Part shown: positions 63,295 to 64,000 of the stretch, piece after piece
Numbering within the stretch: position 1 is the stretch's first letter
How the letters are laid out: each line of letters starts with the position of its first letter
Source: Paraburkholderia sp. PGU19
GTDB lineage: Bacteria; Pseudomonadota; Gammaproteobacteria; Burkholderiales; Burkholderiaceae
Length of the DNA stretch: 64,000 nucleotides
Reading direction: 5' to 3'
Assembly (NCBI RefSeq): GCF_013426915.1
Contig: NZ_AP023179.1
Coordinates: forward strand, 496,001-560,000
Notes under the pieces: model-generated
Seen by the model: the letters and a program-made list of their open reading frames with translations, nothing else
Told to the model about the DNA's origin: nothing
Database searches by the model: none
Position numbers and translations under genes: made by a program

Positions 63295-64000
63295 ATGGCA
63301 AAGCGAATTGCTTATGTAACTGGCGGTATGGGCGGAATCGGAACGGCAATATGTCAGCGTCTGCACAACGATGGGTTGACGGTCGTGGCAGGATGCGGGC
63401 CGAACTCGCCCAGACGTGAACGATGGCTGGCCGAGCAGGCCGGGCTGGGATTCTCCTTTGTCGCCTCGGAGGGCAATGTCGCCGACTGGGAATCGACTGA
63501 AGCCGCTTTTGCGAAGATAAGGAAGGAGGTCGGTGAGATTGACGTGCTGGTGAACAATGCGGGCATTACGCGAGACGGCGTGTTTCGCAAGATGTCACGG
63601 GAAAACTGGAACGATGTCATCGACACGAACCTGACGAGCCTCTTCAATGTGACCAAGCAGGTCATCGAAGCGATGGTCAGCAAGGAGTGGGGCCGGATAA
63701 TCAACATCTCGTCGGTGAACGGGCAGAAGGGGCAGTTCGGCCAGACCAACTACTCGACGGCGAAGGCAGGCATTCACGGGTTCACGATGTCGCTGGCACA
63801 GGAAGTCGCGACAAAGGGCATCACCGTAAATACGGTTTCACCGGGATACATCGGGACCGATATGGTGCGGGCTGTGCGCCCTGAGGTTCTCGACGCAATC
63901 GTTCAGAGCATACCGGTGCGCCGTCTTGGGGAGGCGACCGAAATTGCCTCGATTGTTTCGTGGCTGGCAAGCGACGAAGCGGGTTTTTCCACAGGGGCTG
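63295..64000 (+). CDS. phaB: Acetoacetyl-CoA reductase, partial
   Basis: The reading frame starts MAKRIAYVTGGMGGIGTAIC (63295) and runs off the right edge after 235 codons of about 246. GGMGGIG binds NADPH, NNAG, NISSVNGQ (Ser) and YSTAKAG (Tyr, Lys) form the active site. Length and SFGQ-like residues suit PhaB, which makes (R)-3-hydroxybutyryl-CoA for polyhydroxybutyrate. No phaC or phaA is in view, so it may be an extra copy. Confidence 0.88.
   Translation, partial: MAKRIAYVTGGMGGIGTAICQRLHNDGLTVVAGCGPNSPRRERWLAEQAGLGFSFVASEGNVADWESTEAAFAKIRKEVGEIDVLVNNAGITRDGVFRKMSRENWNDVIDTNLTSLFNVTKQVIEAMVSKEWGRIINISSVNGQKGQFGQTNYSTAKAGIHGFTMSLAQEVATKGITVNTVSPGYIGTDMVRAVRPEVLDAIVQSIPVRRLGEATEIASIVSWLASDEAGFSTGA

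Overview
The window looks like a high-GC betaproteobacterial replicon of the Burkholderiaceae, most likely Paraburkholderia or Caballeronia. This is inferred from gene content: glp genes, dgoD/dgoR, DHA2 efflux with MarR, cytochrome c pairs, copCD, HU with a lysine/alanine tail, PhaB, and IstA/IstB of a type common in this group. No rRNA, tRNA or CRISPR array was seen.

Region 1 (1-17.3 kb) is ordinary chromosomal sequence. It holds glpK (partial), glpD and glpR for glycerol, a di-iron ferritin-like protein, rhlE, a hemolysin-III family membrane protein, two membrane-linked cytochromes c, a copC-copD pair, galactonate dehydratase dgoD with its GntR regulator, and a DHA2/EmrB efflux gene with a divergent marR. 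Two genes here are broken by one base each: a small membrane protein with an in-frame TGA, and emrB with a -1 frameshift. The dgoR reading frame has no ATG, GTG or TTG at its expected start.

Region 2 (17.4-37.5 kb) is an accessory island with less GC-biased codon use. It holds proteins of unknown function, a remnant resembling the C-terminus of HsdR, a Sel1-like protein with a cysteine-rich partner, and two overlapping genes resembling nucleotide-modification-associated domains (Nmad2 and Nmad3). Next come a TIR-like (CAP12/PycTIR type) protein with an unknown C-terminal domain, a very large tyrosine recombinase with an internal helix-turn-helix, and an XRE regulator preceded by five 15-bp repeats. 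A tightly coupled run of small unknown genes follows, one possibly HEPN-like, then an AbiEi/DUF6088-like gene and a possible ParS-like antitoxin-domain gene. An IS21-family element (with a frameshifted istA) and a phospholipase-C-like phosphoesterase close the island. The Nmad-Nmad-TIR stretch with its recombinase is the best candidate for an undescribed defence system.

Region 3 (37.8-50.7 kb) starts with a LemA/TPM-domain cassette and continues as a copper-resistance island. It encodes a Met-rich periplasmic protein, a DUF2933 protein, an isoprenylcysteine methyltransferase-like protein, a Cu(I) P1B-ATPase, a PII-like protein, a YeeE-like fragment, a His-rich protein, a CusC-like outer-membrane factor, a multicopper oxidase, a CusF-like chaperone and a second copC-copD pair. 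No copper sensor/regulator gene and no RND pump or membrane-fusion gene is present.

Region 4 (50.7-64 kb) is a patchwork of small stress-type genes: HU-like, lipoproteins, GNAT, two cupins, TetR, cspA, two SDRs and phaB. It contains several internally duplicated segments and decayed paralogues: a 76-aa gene present intact and as a nonsense copy, and an intact and a decayed cspA. A 44-bp FNR/ANR-box block occurs at both 40.2 kb and 59.9 kb, and a short intergenic element occurs at 52.8 and 55.0 kb.
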